Assembly: GCF_019710575.1 (NCBI RefSeq)
Contig: NZ_JAHWFK010000004.1
Location: forward strand, 62,001-126,000
DNA length: 64,000 nt
Direction: 5' to 3'
Source of the DNA: Paractinoplanes polyasparticus
GTDB lineage: Bacteria; Actinomycetota; Actinomycetes; Mycobacteriales; Micromonosporaceae
Made by a program: the position numbers and the translations under genes
In this document: piece after piece, positions 16,850 to 24,919 of the stretch
Layout of the letters: every line of letters begins with the position of its first letter
How positions within the stretch are numbered: the first letter of the stretch is position 1
The notes under the pieces: generated by a model
Seen by the model: only the letters and a program-made list of their open reading frames with translations
Told to the model about the DNA's origin: nothing
Databases searched by the model: none

Positions 16850-17770
16850 TCAGGTGACGGCCGGCTCCACCACGAGGGTTCCCGCGGTGGCGTCGAGGCG
16901 GGCGGGGACGCCCAGGCCGACGGCGACCTGCTCGGCGCCGTGACCGATCGACAGGCCACCGAGCACGGGCACGCCCAGTGAGGTCAGCTGCTCGCGCAGC
17001 ACGTCGATGACGGGAGGGTAGTTCGGGTTGGTGTCGACGCAGTTGGTGAACTGACCCAGGGCGACTCCGCGCAGGCCGGTGAGCCAGCCGGCGCGGCGCA
17101 GGTGAACCAGCATGCGGTCGACGCGGTAGGGCTCCTCCTCGACGTCCTCCAGCAGCAGGATCGCGCCGTCGAGGTCCAGGGCGTGCGGAGTGCCGACCGT
17201 GCCGGCGAGCATGGCCAGGTTGCCGCCGAGCAGCGTGCCGCCGGCAACGCCGTCGACACGCACGGCGTAGGTGGGCTCGTCGGCGGTGGCGGTGACCGTG
17301 ACCGGCTCGTCCGAGGTGACCGCACGCCGGGCGGCCCTGACGGTCAGGGACGCCGGACCGCGGTCGAACTGGCCCGCCGTCGGACCGTGCACGGTGGCCA
17401 GCGCGGCCTCCCGCCACAGCGCCGCGTGCAGCGCCGTGACGTCGGAGAAGCCCATCACCACCTTGGGGTCGGCACGCACGGCGGCGAAGTCGACCCGGTC
17501 GACGATCCGCTGCATGCCGTAACCGCCGCGCAGGCAGAAGACGCCGCGGACGGCGGGGTCCCGCAGCGCGTCGTTCAGGTCGGCCAGGCGCTCGTCGTCA
17601 CGGCCGGCGAAGAACGCGTGCCGCCCACTTGCGTGCGCGCCCAGCCGCACGCGCAGTCCCCAGCTCTCCAGGGCCGAGACGGTGGCGGCGATGCGGCCCG
17701 CCTCGCTCGCCCCGGACGGCGACACGAGCGCGACCAGGTCGCCCTCGGCCAGTCGGGTCGCTCTGATCAT
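16850..17770 (-). CDS. LD-carboxypeptidase (peptidase S66)
   Basis: A 306-residue cytosolic serine peptidase that trims the terminal D-Ala from muropeptide tetrapeptides during wall recycling, or acts on a related substrate (microcin immunity MccF type). Family marks: DLVALVSPSGA at the N terminus, FCLRGGYGMQRIVDRVDF, the nucleophile Ser in VMGFSDVTALH, then GGNLAMLAGTVGTP, the catalytic Glu in ILLLEDVEEEPYRVDRML and the catalytic His in GLSIGHGAEQ. The length fits S66. The ATG at 17770 was chosen over a longer frame because MIRATRLAEGD is the family N terminus. Confidence 0.92.
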   Translation of the reverse strand: MIRATRLAEGDLVALVSPSGASEAGRIAATVSALESWGLRVRLGAHASGRHAFFAGRDDERLADLNDALRDPAVRGVFCLRGGYGMQRIVDRVDFAAVRADPKVVMGFSDVTALHAALWREAALATVHGPTAGQFDRGPASLTVRAARRAVTSDEPVTVTATADEPTYAVRVDGVAGGTLLGGNLAMLAGTVGTPHALDLDGAILLLEDVEEEPYRVDRMLVHLRRAGWLTGLRGVALGQFTNCVDTNPNYPPVIDVLREQLTSLGVPVLGGLSIGHGAEQVAVGLGVPARLDATAGTLVVEPAVT

Positions 17771-17858
17771 GAGCGGCAGCCTACCCAGACCGGCGCAAAC
17801 AGCGGTGACCCATCGGTAGGCGTTGACAATCATCAATGCGTAATGGACGGTCGGCTCC

Positions 17859-19088
17859 ATGGGGACCCCGATCCGCACGCTGTTCGCCGCTGCTGTCACC
17901 ACCGCGGCCCTGGCCACCGCCTCAACCGGCCCGGCCACCGCGACCGCCGCCGCGCCCGCCCCTCACCTGAACACAGCAGGAGTGGCCGCCGCGACCGCCG
18001 TCGCGCCCGCCCCTCACCTGAACACAGCAGGAGTGGCCGCCGCGACCGCCTTCGCGCCCGCCCCGCGCCCGAACACAGCCGGACTGGCCGCCGCGGATCG
18101 GGGCGCCGCGCAGCCGGAGGCGGTGCCGTCGACGCCTGCCCCGCCGACGCCGACGAACGGCCAGGCGCCGTTCCCGCCGGCGGACTTCCGCGTCACCGGG
18201 ATCACGCCGACCTCGGTCACCCTGTCCTGGACGGCGTCGCATCCCGGATCGAGCCCGGTCGACAGCTACGCCGTCAACTACCACCAGGCGTTCAACGACC
18301 TCTACTGGTCGCAGTCGGTCGGCAACGTCACCACGGTCACCATCACCGCGAGCATCCGCCCGGCCCACCAGTACAGCTTCTATGTGCTGGCCCGCGGCGC
18401 CGACGGCCGCATCTCCACCTCGCCACCGGCAGTCGTGGTCGTCACGCCGGCCGGCACGACGGGTGACACCACACCGCCCTCGGCCCCGACCGGCCTCCGG
18501 ATCGCCGGGGTGACTGCGGACGGCTTCGCCCTCGACTGGGAGCCGTCCACCGACAACACCGCCGTGGCGGGCTACGACGTCTACTTCTTCGACGGCTGGT
18601 TCACCTCGACGATCGTCGGCACGACCACCGCGACCGAGTTCGCCGCCCCGCTCACCAGCGGCGGCACCAGCCTGCGGGCCTACTACGTGCGGGCCCGGGA
18701 TGCGGCCGGCAACGTCTCGATCGCCTCGAACCCCGTCACCCCGACCGTCACCACCCCGACCCCGCCGCCGGCGCGGACGTGTCGGGTCACCTACACCACC
18801 ACCGCGGAGTGGCCCGGCGGCTTCGCAGCCGAGGTGACCATCACCAACACCGGCCCGGCCGCCGTCGACGGCTGGACGCTCGCCTTCCCCACCGGCGGCG
18901 ACCAGCGCGTCGCATCCTCCTGGAACGCCACCTTCGCCCAGTCCGGCCGCAACGTCACCGTGACCGCCGCCCGCTGGAACACCCGAATCGCCTCCGGCGG
19001 CAGCGTCACCGCGGGCCTCCTCGGCCGCTGGACCACCAGCAACGCCGCCCCGACGGCCTTCACACTGAACAGCGCCCCCTGCGACTGA
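17859..19088 (+). CDS. secreted protein with two fibronectin type III domains and a CBM2
   Basis: 409 residues. A signal peptide (TLFAAAVTTAALATASTGPATA) is followed by three imperfect 17-residue repeats of APAPHLNTAGVAAATAV type. Then come two FnIII domains (about 105-200, VTGITPTSVTLSWTAS; about 205-300, RIAGVTADGFALDWEPS) and a C-terminal family 2 cellulose/chitin-binding module (about 308-409) opening and closing with Cys (CRVTYTTTAEWPGGFAAEV, WTLAFPTG, APTAFTLNSAPCD). No catalytic domain exists, so it is a polysaccharide-binding protein or the remains of a glycoside hydrolase. The sequence past the stop codon is a long degenerate array of copies of the gene's last 60 bp. Confidence 0.85.
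   Translation: MGTPIRTLFAAAVTTAALATASTGPATATAAAPAPHLNTAGVAAATAVAPAPHLNTAGVAAATAFAPAPRPNTAGLAAADRGAAQPEAVPSTPAPPTPTNGQAPFPPADFRVTGITPTSVTLSWTASHPGSSPVDSYAVNYHQAFNDLYWSQSVGNVTTVTITASIRPAHQYSFYVLARGADGRISTSPPAVVVVTPAGTTGDTTPPSAPTGLRIAGVTADGFALDWEPSTDNTAVAGYDVYFFDGWFTSTIVGTTTATEFAAPLTSGGTSLRAYYVRARDAAGNVSIASNPVTPTVTTPTPPPARTCRVTYTTTAEWPGGFAAEVTITNTGPAAVDGWTLAFPTGGDQRVASSWNATFAQSGRNVTVTAARWNTRIASGGSVTAGLLGRWTTSNAAPTAFTLNSAPCD
17952..18104 (+). repeat. three 51-bp tandem repeats in coding sequence
   Basis: Units begin at 17952, 18003 and 18054, are in frame and encode 17 residues each (APAPHLNTAG core). The first two are nearly identical and the third diverged. They lie just after the signal peptide, where extra length is tolerated. 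Confidence 0.85.
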
Positions 19089-19560
19089 TCCACGCCACCA
19101 GCACTGGCCCGCAGACCTCACCCTGACAGCGTTTCTGCCACTCATCGGCACCACCCGCACCGCCACCCCGCGACTCCACGCAGAAGCAGCGCCCCCTGCG
19201 CTCATGGGCACCACCCGCACCGCCACCCCGCAACTCCACGCAGAAACGCGCTCATCGGCGCCACCAGCAGCGCCGCCCCACCGGCCCCGAGCCGGGACGG
19301 CGCCCCGTGCCATTCATCGGCACCACCAGCAACGCCGCCCCGCCAACCTCAGCCTGAACAGCGCCCCTGGCACTCATCGGCGCGACCAGCACCCCCACCC
19401 CGCCAGCCACAGCCTGAACAGCGACCCCTGGCACTCATCGGCGCCACCATGATGCCGCCCCGACGGCCTGCACATCGAACGCCTCCCGGCGACTGATCCG
19501 CGCCATCAGCACCGCCGACCTTCACCCTGAACGGATCCACGCCAGTAGCACCGCGTCAAG
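19030..19560 (+). repeat. degenerate 60-bp tandem array derived from the 3' end of the CBM2 gene
   Basis: About nine units of 50-62 bp. The first is the last coding 60 bp of the CBM2 gene (ACCACCAGCAACGCCGCCCC, then TGAACAGCGCCCC, then TGAT). Later copies start near 19093, 19150, 19210, 19260, 19322, 19382, 19443 and 19500 and keep the CACCAGCA, CGCC, CTGAACAGCG and CTCATCGGC landmarks. They are out of frame or stopped, so they are non-coding. The region holds no gene. Confidence 0.75.
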
Positions 19561-20042
19561 CCGAGCCGACCGGCCTACCTCGGTGCTACCGGGTTGGCGG
19601 CGTTGAGTAGCGGGTGCTTGTGAGGCTTGCGCGTCGAGGAGCTACTACCGTCGGCCCGACCGGCCGGATCTCCCGACGACCGGCCGCCGACCGAGCCGGT
19701 CGACTTTGTCCACCCCGGCCCGTGCCCGCAGCGGCCACCGGGACCCGACGGCGTCGAACGCGCGTGACGATGGACGTTCGCAGGCTGGACCGTCCCGGTC
19801 GGAGCCGGCGACGGTGCTGGACCAAACCGGCCGCGTTCACTGCTCATCGGACGTCCGGCAGGCTCTTCCGACGACCGCCCGCCGACCGAGCCGGTCGACT
19901 TGTCCGTTCTGGCCCGGGCCGCAGCGGTCACCGGGACAGACAACGCCGAGCGCGGCCCGACGATGGACCTTTCCACGCTGGACCGTCCTGGGTCGAACCC
20001 GCGATCGTGCCGGCTCGACGCCCGCCGCGCCGCGCTGACCGT
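19561..20042. repeat. 195-bp direct duplication in a gene-free stretch
   Basis: Two diverged copies: one from about 19673, one from about 19868, offset 195 bp. Shared blocks include CCGACGACCG, CCGACCGAGCCGGTCGACTT, GCAGCGG and GCTGGACCGTCC. A minus-strand open frame (19976-19575) reads through both copies with a repeated peptide STGSVGGRSS, but it has no start signal or known domain; I treat it as non-coding. Confidence 0.6.
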
Positions 20043-20591
20043 TCACCGGGAAGCTTCGATCACCAGCTTGCGCAGCAGGTCGGCCAGGGTGCGACGTTCG
20101 TCCGGGTCGAGTGTGGCCAGCAGTGCTGCCTCGCCCTGATTCTCCGTGACCGCATGGCGTTCGAACGCGGCGTCGCCCGCTGCGGTAAGCCGCACTCGCA
20201 CCCGGCGGCGGTCGTGGCCCGGCTCCGCGTCGCGCTCGATCAGGCCCGCTCGCTCCAGCGGGCCCAGTCGCGCCGACAGCGCGCCCCGGGTCAGGCCCAG
20301 ACGGTCCGCCAGTTCCGACGGGCTCGCCACATAGGGGGAACCGCCCCGCCGCAACGCCAGCAGGATTTTGAACTGCCCGTGCTCCAAACCGCCGCCGGCG
20401 AGCGCCGCCCGCCGAGCCTGGGTGAGATGCCGTCCCAGCACCGCCAACCGGACGATGATCGCCTCCTGCACCGGATCCAGCCACGGCAGTTCGTCACCCC
20501 AGGCGTCGATGTGCCGGTCTGCCGAATCCCGCTCGTGGCCGCCGATCCCCTCATCCCCACCCACCGCCACACGCTCCCTTCGCCACGCCAT
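20043..20591 (-). CDS. MarR-family transcriptional regulator
   Basis: About 182 residues with a MarR winged helix: HGQFKILLALRRGGSPYVASPSELADRLGLTRGALSARLGPLERAGLIERDAEPGHDRRRVRVRLTAAG, followed by the usual C-terminal dimerisation helix (LDPDERRTLADLLRKLV). MarR proteins repress nearby genes and release DNA on binding phenolic or oxidant ligands. The start is uncertain: I used the ATG at 20591 (MAWRRERVAVGG); ATG 20627 is an alternative, and still longer forms would translate a repetitive upstream stretch. It is divergent from the gene at 20848 across an AT-rich operator candidate. Confidence 0.85.
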   Translation of the reverse strand: MAWRRERVAVGGDEGIGGHERDSADRHIDAWGDELPWLDPVQEAIIVRLAVLGRHLTQARRAALAGGGLEHGQFKILLALRRGGSPYVASPSELADRLGLTRGALSARLGPLERAGLIERDAEPGHDRRRVRVRLTAAGDAAFERHAVTENQGEAALLATLDPDERRTLADLLRKLVIEASR

Positions 20592-20704
20592 CGGCTTCGT
20601 CGCGGGCGGCACACCCGCGCCGGACATCGAGCCACCGGCCCACGGTCGCCCACGCCCACATCGCCGCACCGCTACCAATCCACCCGTCGAGGACCACCGC
20701 CACG

Positions 20705-20790
20705 AACCGCTGTGTGGCCACAGGCCGGTCGCAGGCCCGTCGCACGCCGGTCGCAGACCGTCCACAGACCCGTCGCAGGCCCGTCGCAGG
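20705..20790. repeat. short 10-12 bp repeat tract upstream of the MarR gene
   Basis: A run of imperfect copies of CCCGTCGCAGG (variants CCGGTCGCAGG, CCGTCCACAG, CCCATCGCC). It lies between the MarR start and the AT-rich promoter segment and is not translated with confidence. Confidence 0.6.
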
Positions 20791-20799
20791 CCCATCGCC

Positions 20800-20847
20800 A
20801 AAAGTAGTTTTCTTGTGGATAGTTTTTTGCATTACTACCGTCGCGGC
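20800..20847. promoter_or_regulatory. AT-rich divergent promoter / candidate MarR operator
   Basis: A 35-bp AT-rich island in very GC-rich DNA, with two direct copies of TAGTTTT (in TAGTTTTCTTG and TAGTTTTTTGC) 15 bp apart, between the MarR gene and the gene starting at 20848. Position and repetition suggest MarR binding; inference. Confidence 0.4.
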
Positions 20848-21627
20848 ATGACGCTACTCGATGAAATCCCGGACGCGGCACGGGAACTGGCGCGGGCCGG
20901 GCGCGGCATGCGCGCCCTGCGACTGCTCGACGCCGGCGACGCGGACAACCCTCGGATCGCCCTGGCCGCGGCTGAGGTGGCGATGGAACTCGACATGCGA
21001 ACGGGCACCAGCGAGGCGGGCGCACGACTGACCATCGCCGAGCGGATCTGCGGGCCGGACTGGGATGTGCGATTCCTGCGCCTGCGCTTCGATTACTTCG
21101 CGCAGCTCTTGGCCGGCGGTGAGTTCGCGTTCGGACCGGACGGCAAGGATCCGGCGCTGCTGGCCGAGCTGGACCAGCGGGCCGGAACATTGGCGGCTGA
21201 CGCCCCCGACGCGGTTCGTGCCGGGTGGGCCCACATGTACCACGGCCTCATCCTCGACAACCTGCTCGCCGACCGCGCCGCAGCGCCACCGCACTACGCG
21301 ATCGCGTTGCGCGCCGGCGAAACCGGCGGCGACGACCCGCTGACCTGGGAAGCGCTGCGGCACCTGGGCGATCACGACCGTGATGGCGGTGACCTCACCC
21401 GGGCCCGCGAACGCTGGGAACGGGCCACGGCCCTGGCCGCCGGCTCGGGCGCTGTCGGCGCCACACTCGCCCAGCAGATGCTGCTGGCCGTCATGGCCCG
21501 CGACACCGGCGACGAGGCCGGATCCGTTGCCCTGGCCCGAGAGATCTCCCGCTGGTCCTCCGCGACCGGCGCCGTCCGCCTGCACCGGCAGGCCGAGACG
21601 TTCCTGGCCGGTCGAGCGGTGGCCTGA
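20848..21627 (+). CDS. TPR-like helical protein of unknown function
   Basis: A 259-residue, Ala-rich, all-helical protein with spacing like tetratricopeptide repeats (ARAGRGMRALRLLDAGDADNPRIALAAAEVAM; PLTWEALRHLGDHDRDGGDLTRARERWERATALAAGSG; AVMARDTGDEAGSVALAREI). No catalytic motif, signal peptide or membrane segment. It is probably a protein-interaction scaffold. It starts at the ATG at 20848 immediately after the AT-rich divergent promoter shared with the MarR regulator, which probably controls it. Actinomycetes have many such genes without known role. Confidence 0.75.
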   Translation: MTLLDEIPDAARELARAGRGMRALRLLDAGDADNPRIALAAAEVAMELDMRTGTSEAGARLTIAERICGPDWDVRFLRLRFDYFAQLLAGGEFAFGPDGKDPALLAELDQRAGTLAADAPDAVRAGWAHMYHGLILDNLLADRAAAPPHYAIALRAGETGGDDPLTWEALRHLGDHDRDGGDLTRARERWERATALAAGSGAVGATLAQQMLLAVMARDTGDEAGSVALAREISRWSSATGAVRLHRQAETFLAGRAVA

Positions 21628-21673
21628 GAACCCACGCCACAGCCGCCCGCGCGGGCATGCCGACTTCCCGGAG

Positions 21674-23251
21674 TCAGTCGGCGTTCCGTCGCGCGTGGCC
21701 CGGGCCGGCCGCGACCGGGTGGACCCGCAGCGCCCGATCGGGGCGGTCGTAGCACTTCCAGCTGCCCTTGCCGGCGTGCTTGGCGGCGTACATGGCCAGG
21801 TCGGCGCTGCGCAACAGGCTGCTGGTGTCGTCGCCGGATTCGGCGCAGGCGATGCCGATGCTGGCGTGGGCGCGCACCGCCTGACCCTCGTACGCGATGG
21901 GCGAAGCCAGCTCGTCCAGGATCCGGTCGGCCGTCTGCGAGGCGCCGCTCGTGCCGCAGTCGCGCAGCAGGACGGCGAACTCGTCGCCGCCGAGGCGGGC
22001 CACCAGGTCGCCGGTTCGCACCGCGACGCGCAGCCGGTCGGCCACCCCGGCCAGCAGGGTGTCGCCGGCCGCGTGGCCGAGCGTGTCGTTGACCGCCTTG
22101 AAGCCGTCGAGGTCGATGATCATGACTGAGGTCGGGCGGGAGCCGTTCGCGGCGGCCAGTTCGGCTGCCACCTCCTCGTGGAAGCAGGTGCGGTTGGCCA
22201 GCCCGGTCAGTCCGTCGGACTGGGCCTGGTGCCGCAGGCGCGCCTCGTGCTCCCGCAGGTCGGCCAGGGTCGCGTCGAGCTGGTCGATCAGCCGCTTGTT
22301 GTCGTGGAAGGCCGACAGCTGGCGGCACACGACCAGCGCGAAGATCAACCCGAGCCCGGTCACCGCTCCCCACAGGCGGGCGTGGGGACCCTCGGGGATA
22401 ACCGTGAGCACGGCCGCGAAGGCCACGGCGATCGACCCGTACGGCAGAAGGCTGTAGGACTTGCGGCGGCGCGCGCCGAAGGCCGCGTTCTCGTCGAAGC
22501 GCGCCAGCAGCTCCTGCAGGCGCGGTCCGATCGCGACGAGCAGCGACGGCAGCAACCGGACGGCGTAGACGTGGGCGGGCATCGGGCCGTCAGCGCCCGG
22601 CGACACGAAGATGCCGATCGCGTTCAGGGCCGCCGAGGCGACCAGCGTCCCGGCCACGGCCTTGTGCATGGGCGCGTTGCCGCTGAGCACGAGCTTCACC
22701 GCGGCGAAGCCCGCGGTGAGGACGACCGCGCCGGTGACCATCGTGTTCAGCACGTCGTCCGGTCCGGCCAGGAAGCACCAGGTGACCACGGCCCCGGCGA
22801 CGAGCACCGTCGCCGAGTCGAGCCAGAAGGCGACCTGCTCGCGACGGGTCCGCCCGGGCATCGGATGGGCCAGCATGGCGACGATGAGGGCGACCAGGGC
22901 GACGGTGAAGCAGATCGTCTGCATGATCCCGCCCGAGGTCGACCACTGGCCCTTCCCGGCCAGGGCCACCCCGACCTGCACGGTGTCGCCGACGGTGACC
23001 AGCGCCCCGACGAGGGCCAGCACCAGCCAGAAGCGCCGCAGGGCGCCGGTCGCCCGCCGCGCGACCTGCCACGACGAGTAGGCGAGGAGCATGTCGAGCG
23101 GCGGCTGGAAGATCCAGAAGGTGCGCACCTGCGCGTTGGCGTGGCCGGAGAGCGCGAACAACACGACGCAGCCGGTCAGCATCCACAGCACGGCCGCGAT
23201 CATCACGGGATCGCGCCGCGCTGTCCGAAGGACAGACCTGTGCTGGCTCAC
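21674..23251 (-). CDS. membrane-bound diguanylate cyclase (GGDEF)
   Basis: 525 residues. About eight to ten hydrophobic segments fill residues 15-330 (VMIAAVLWMLTGCVVLFAL, ICFTVALVALIVAMLA, ATVLVAGAVVTWCFLAG, SLLPYGSIAVAFAAVLTVI and others), then a coiled-coil linker (LIDQLDATLADLREHEARLRHQAQ) leads into a GGDEF domain (about 345-505). The domain starts DGLTGLANRTCFHEEV and has an intact active site LVARLGGDEFAVLLRD, so it should make c-di-GMP from two GTP. An inhibitory RxxD site was not identified with confidence. With the EAL protein at 8611 the window holds both sides of c-di-GMP turnover. Confidence 0.9.
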   Translation of the reverse strand: MSQHRSVLRTARRDPVMIAAVLWMLTGCVVLFALSGHANAQVRTFWIFQPPLDMLLAYSSWQVARRATGALRRFWLVLALVGALVTVGDTVQVGVALAGKGQWSTSGGIMQTICFTVALVALIVAMLAHPMPGRTRREQVAFWLDSATVLVAGAVVTWCFLAGPDDVLNTMVTGAVVLTAGFAAVKLVLSGNAPMHKAVAGTLVASAALNAIGIFVSPGADGPMPAHVYAVRLLPSLLVAIGPRLQELLARFDENAAFGARRRKSYSLLPYGSIAVAFAAVLTVIPEGPHARLWGAVTGLGLIFALVVCRQLSAFHDNKRLIDQLDATLADLREHEARLRHQAQSDGLTGLANRTCFHEEVAAELAAANGSRPTSVMIIDLDGFKAVNDTLGHAAGDTLLAGVADRLRVAVRTGDLVARLGGDEFAVLLRDCGTSGASQTADRILDELASPIAYEGQAVRAHASIGIACAESGDDTSSLLRSADLAMYAAKHAGKGSWKCYDRPDRALRVHPVAAGPGHARRNAD

Positions 23252-23425
23252 TAGGAGGCTATCGGCACGGCGGGCAGTGGCCTGAGGTCAACGCGACAGC
23301 CGAATTGTCACTGCTGTGCCGCGCGGTGTGCGGGCAGCCGGGCGTCGCGGCGCCGCTGTGCGGCTTGCGGCGCTCGTAGGAATTGCGGTCGCACGATCGG
23401 GGTGCGCCTCGGCACCATACGGGGC

Positions 23426-24274
23426 ATGACCGACTTCGAGATGCCGGCCAACCTGGTGACGACCATAGGTAAGCACGAGCCGTTCGACCGGTGGGCCGGC
23501 GAGTTGCCCGGGGTGGTGGCCGGGCTCTGCGAACGCTGGGGGGTCGAGGTCGCGCGGCCCTATCAGCCCGGCGGCACGGCCTCGTGGGTGGCGCCGACGA
23601 CGGACGGGCGGGTGCTCAAGGTCGGCTGGGCGCACTACGAGGCCCGGGACGAGGCGGCCGGGCTGCGGGTCTGGGACGGGCAGGGCGCCGTACGGGTGTA
23701 TCGCGCGGAACGCTTCGGGCCGACCGACGCGTTGCTGCTGGAGGCGTGCCGGCCCGGAACCACGCTGACCGCGTCCTTGCCGCCGGTGGAGCGGGACGAG
23801 GTGGTGGCGAAGCTGCTCCCCCGCCTGTGGATGACGCCACCGCCGGGAAGCGGGTTCCGGCCGCTGCAGTCGATGACCGAGGCGTGGGGAAGGAGCGTCG
23901 CGCCCGAGAAGCTGCCCGATCCCGGTCTGGCCCGGGCCGGCCTCGATCTGTGGCTGGGTCTGGCCGGCAGCGCCGATCGCGAGGTGCTGCTCTGCACCGA
24001 CCTGCACCCCGACAACGTGCTGCGGGCCGAACGCGAGCCGTGGCTGGTCGTCGACCCCAAGCCGTACGTCGGTGACCCCGCCTACGACCCGATCCAGCAC
24101 ATGCTCAACTTCCCCGACCGCCTGGCCGCCGACCCGGGCGGATTCGCCGGCCGGATGGCCGGACTGCTCGGACTGGACCCCGACCGGGTGCGGCAGTGGT
24201 TGTTCGCCCGCTGTGTCGTCGAGGCGGAGCGGCAGCCCGACCTGTGGACGGTCGCCCAGCGTCTCGCGCCCTGA
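23426..24274 (+). CDS. aminoglycoside/hydroxyurea-type phosphotransferase (APH(6)-like)
   Basis: A 282-residue kinase-like protein of the PF04655 type (streptomycin 6-kinase / hydroxyurea phosphotransferase family). Seen: PYQPGGTASWVAPTTDGRVLKVGWAHYEARDEAAGL (nucleotide-binding region with Lys in VLKVGW and Glu in the next helix), the catalytic loop LLCTDLHPDNVLRAE and the metal-binding VVDPKPYVGDPAYDPIQHMLN. All catalytic residues are present. Family members inactivate streptomycin or act on unknown small molecules; resistance cannot be assumed from sequence. The ATG at 23426 is the family-like start. Upstream 170 bp separate it from the divergent cyclase gene. Confidence 0.85.
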   Translation: MTDFEMPANLVTTIGKHEPFDRWAGELPGVVAGLCERWGVEVARPYQPGGTASWVAPTTDGRVLKVGWAHYEARDEAAGLRVWDGQGAVRVYRAERFGPTDALLLEACRPGTTLTASLPPVERDEVVAKLLPRLWMTPPPGSGFRPLQSMTEAWGRSVAPEKLPDPGLARAGLDLWLGLAGSADREVLLCTDLHPDNVLRAEREPWLVVDPKPYVGDPAYDPIQHMLNFPDRLAADPGGFAGRMAGLLGLDPDRVRQWLFARCVVEAERQPDLWTVAQRLAP

Positions 24275-24285
24275 CGGCGCAGGCG

Positions 24286-24909
24286 TCAGGCAGCCAGGCG
24301 GGCCAGCGGCCGGACCACCCGGTCGGTGATGTCAGCCGGCCAGGGGAAGCCAGGTATGACCGCCCGCTGATGGGCCAGGCCGTGCAGGCCCAGCCAGAGC
24401 GCCACGGCGTCGGCGAAGGTGTCGTTGCTGGCCGACTGGCCGGACTGCACGCAGGCGTCGAGGCTGTCCACGACCACCTGCAGGGCGTCGCGGCCCAGCC
24501 CCGTCGCCTCCTCCACGGTGAGTGACCCGGCCGCGACCGCCCGGGCGCCGTCGAACACCCCGCCGAACATGATGCGGTAACGCTCGGGGTGGGTCGCGGC
24601 GAAGTTCAGGTACGCGTCGCACACCCCGATCAGCCGCTCCCGGGCGTCCACTCCCCCGGGCGCCCGCAAACGCTCGGTGAGCTCGGCGAACGCCTGCCGG
24701 GTGAGGGTCAGCAGGATGGCGTCGCGGTCGCCGAAGTGCGGATAGATCGACGGCGCCGAGATGCCGACCCGCCGGGCGACCGCGCGCAACGTGACGGCCT
24801 GACCGTCGCCGGTCTCGTCGAGGATCGCGGCCGCGGCGGCGAGAATGTCGTCGCGCAGGCGGGCGCCTTCACCACGCCGGTTGCGGGCCCGGGTGCTGGG
24901 GGACGTCAT
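24286..24909 (-). CDS. TetR-family repressor
   Basis: A 207-residue TetR protein. The DNA-binding domain is LRDDILAAAAAILDETGDGQAVTLRAVARRVGISAPSIYPHFGDRDAILLTLTRQAFAEL, with the helix-turn-helix RRVGISAPSIYPHF. The C-terminal domain is of the WHG type (YLNFAATHPERYRIMFGGVF). It follows the quinone-oxidoreductase gene by 10 bp on the same strand, so the two form an operon. A pair of repeated half-sites in the operon promoter (25964-26001) is the probable autoregulatory operator. Confidence 0.9.
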   Translation of the reverse strand: MTSPSTRARNRRGEGARLRDDILAAAAAILDETGDGQAVTLRAVARRVGISAPSIYPHFGDRDAILLTLTRQAFAELTERLRAPGGVDARERLIGVCDAYLNFAATHPERYRIMFGGVFDGARAVAAGSLTVEEATGLGRDALQVVVDSLDACVQSGQSASNDTFADAVALWLGLHGLAHQRAVIPGFPWPADITDRVVRPLARLAA

Positions 24910-24919
24910 TCGGCCGACA

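Noticed and set aside
17823-17840. Zur-like box (TTGACAATCATCAATG) between the LD-carboxypeptidase and CBM2 genes
   Set aside because: Only one half resembles the zinc-uptake regulator consensus, and neither neighbour has a zinc-related function. A TTGACA here lacks a -10 at proper spacing.
19575-19976. Minus-strand frame of 133 codons with a repeated STGSVGGRSS peptide
   Set aside because: The peptide repeat is a by-product of the 195-bp DNA duplication; there is no ribosome site, domain or neighbour support.
23426-24274. Calling this gene a streptomycin resistance determinant
   Set aside because: The kinase motifs are intact, but the family includes many chromosomal members without resistance function, and no antibiotic cluster is nearby.
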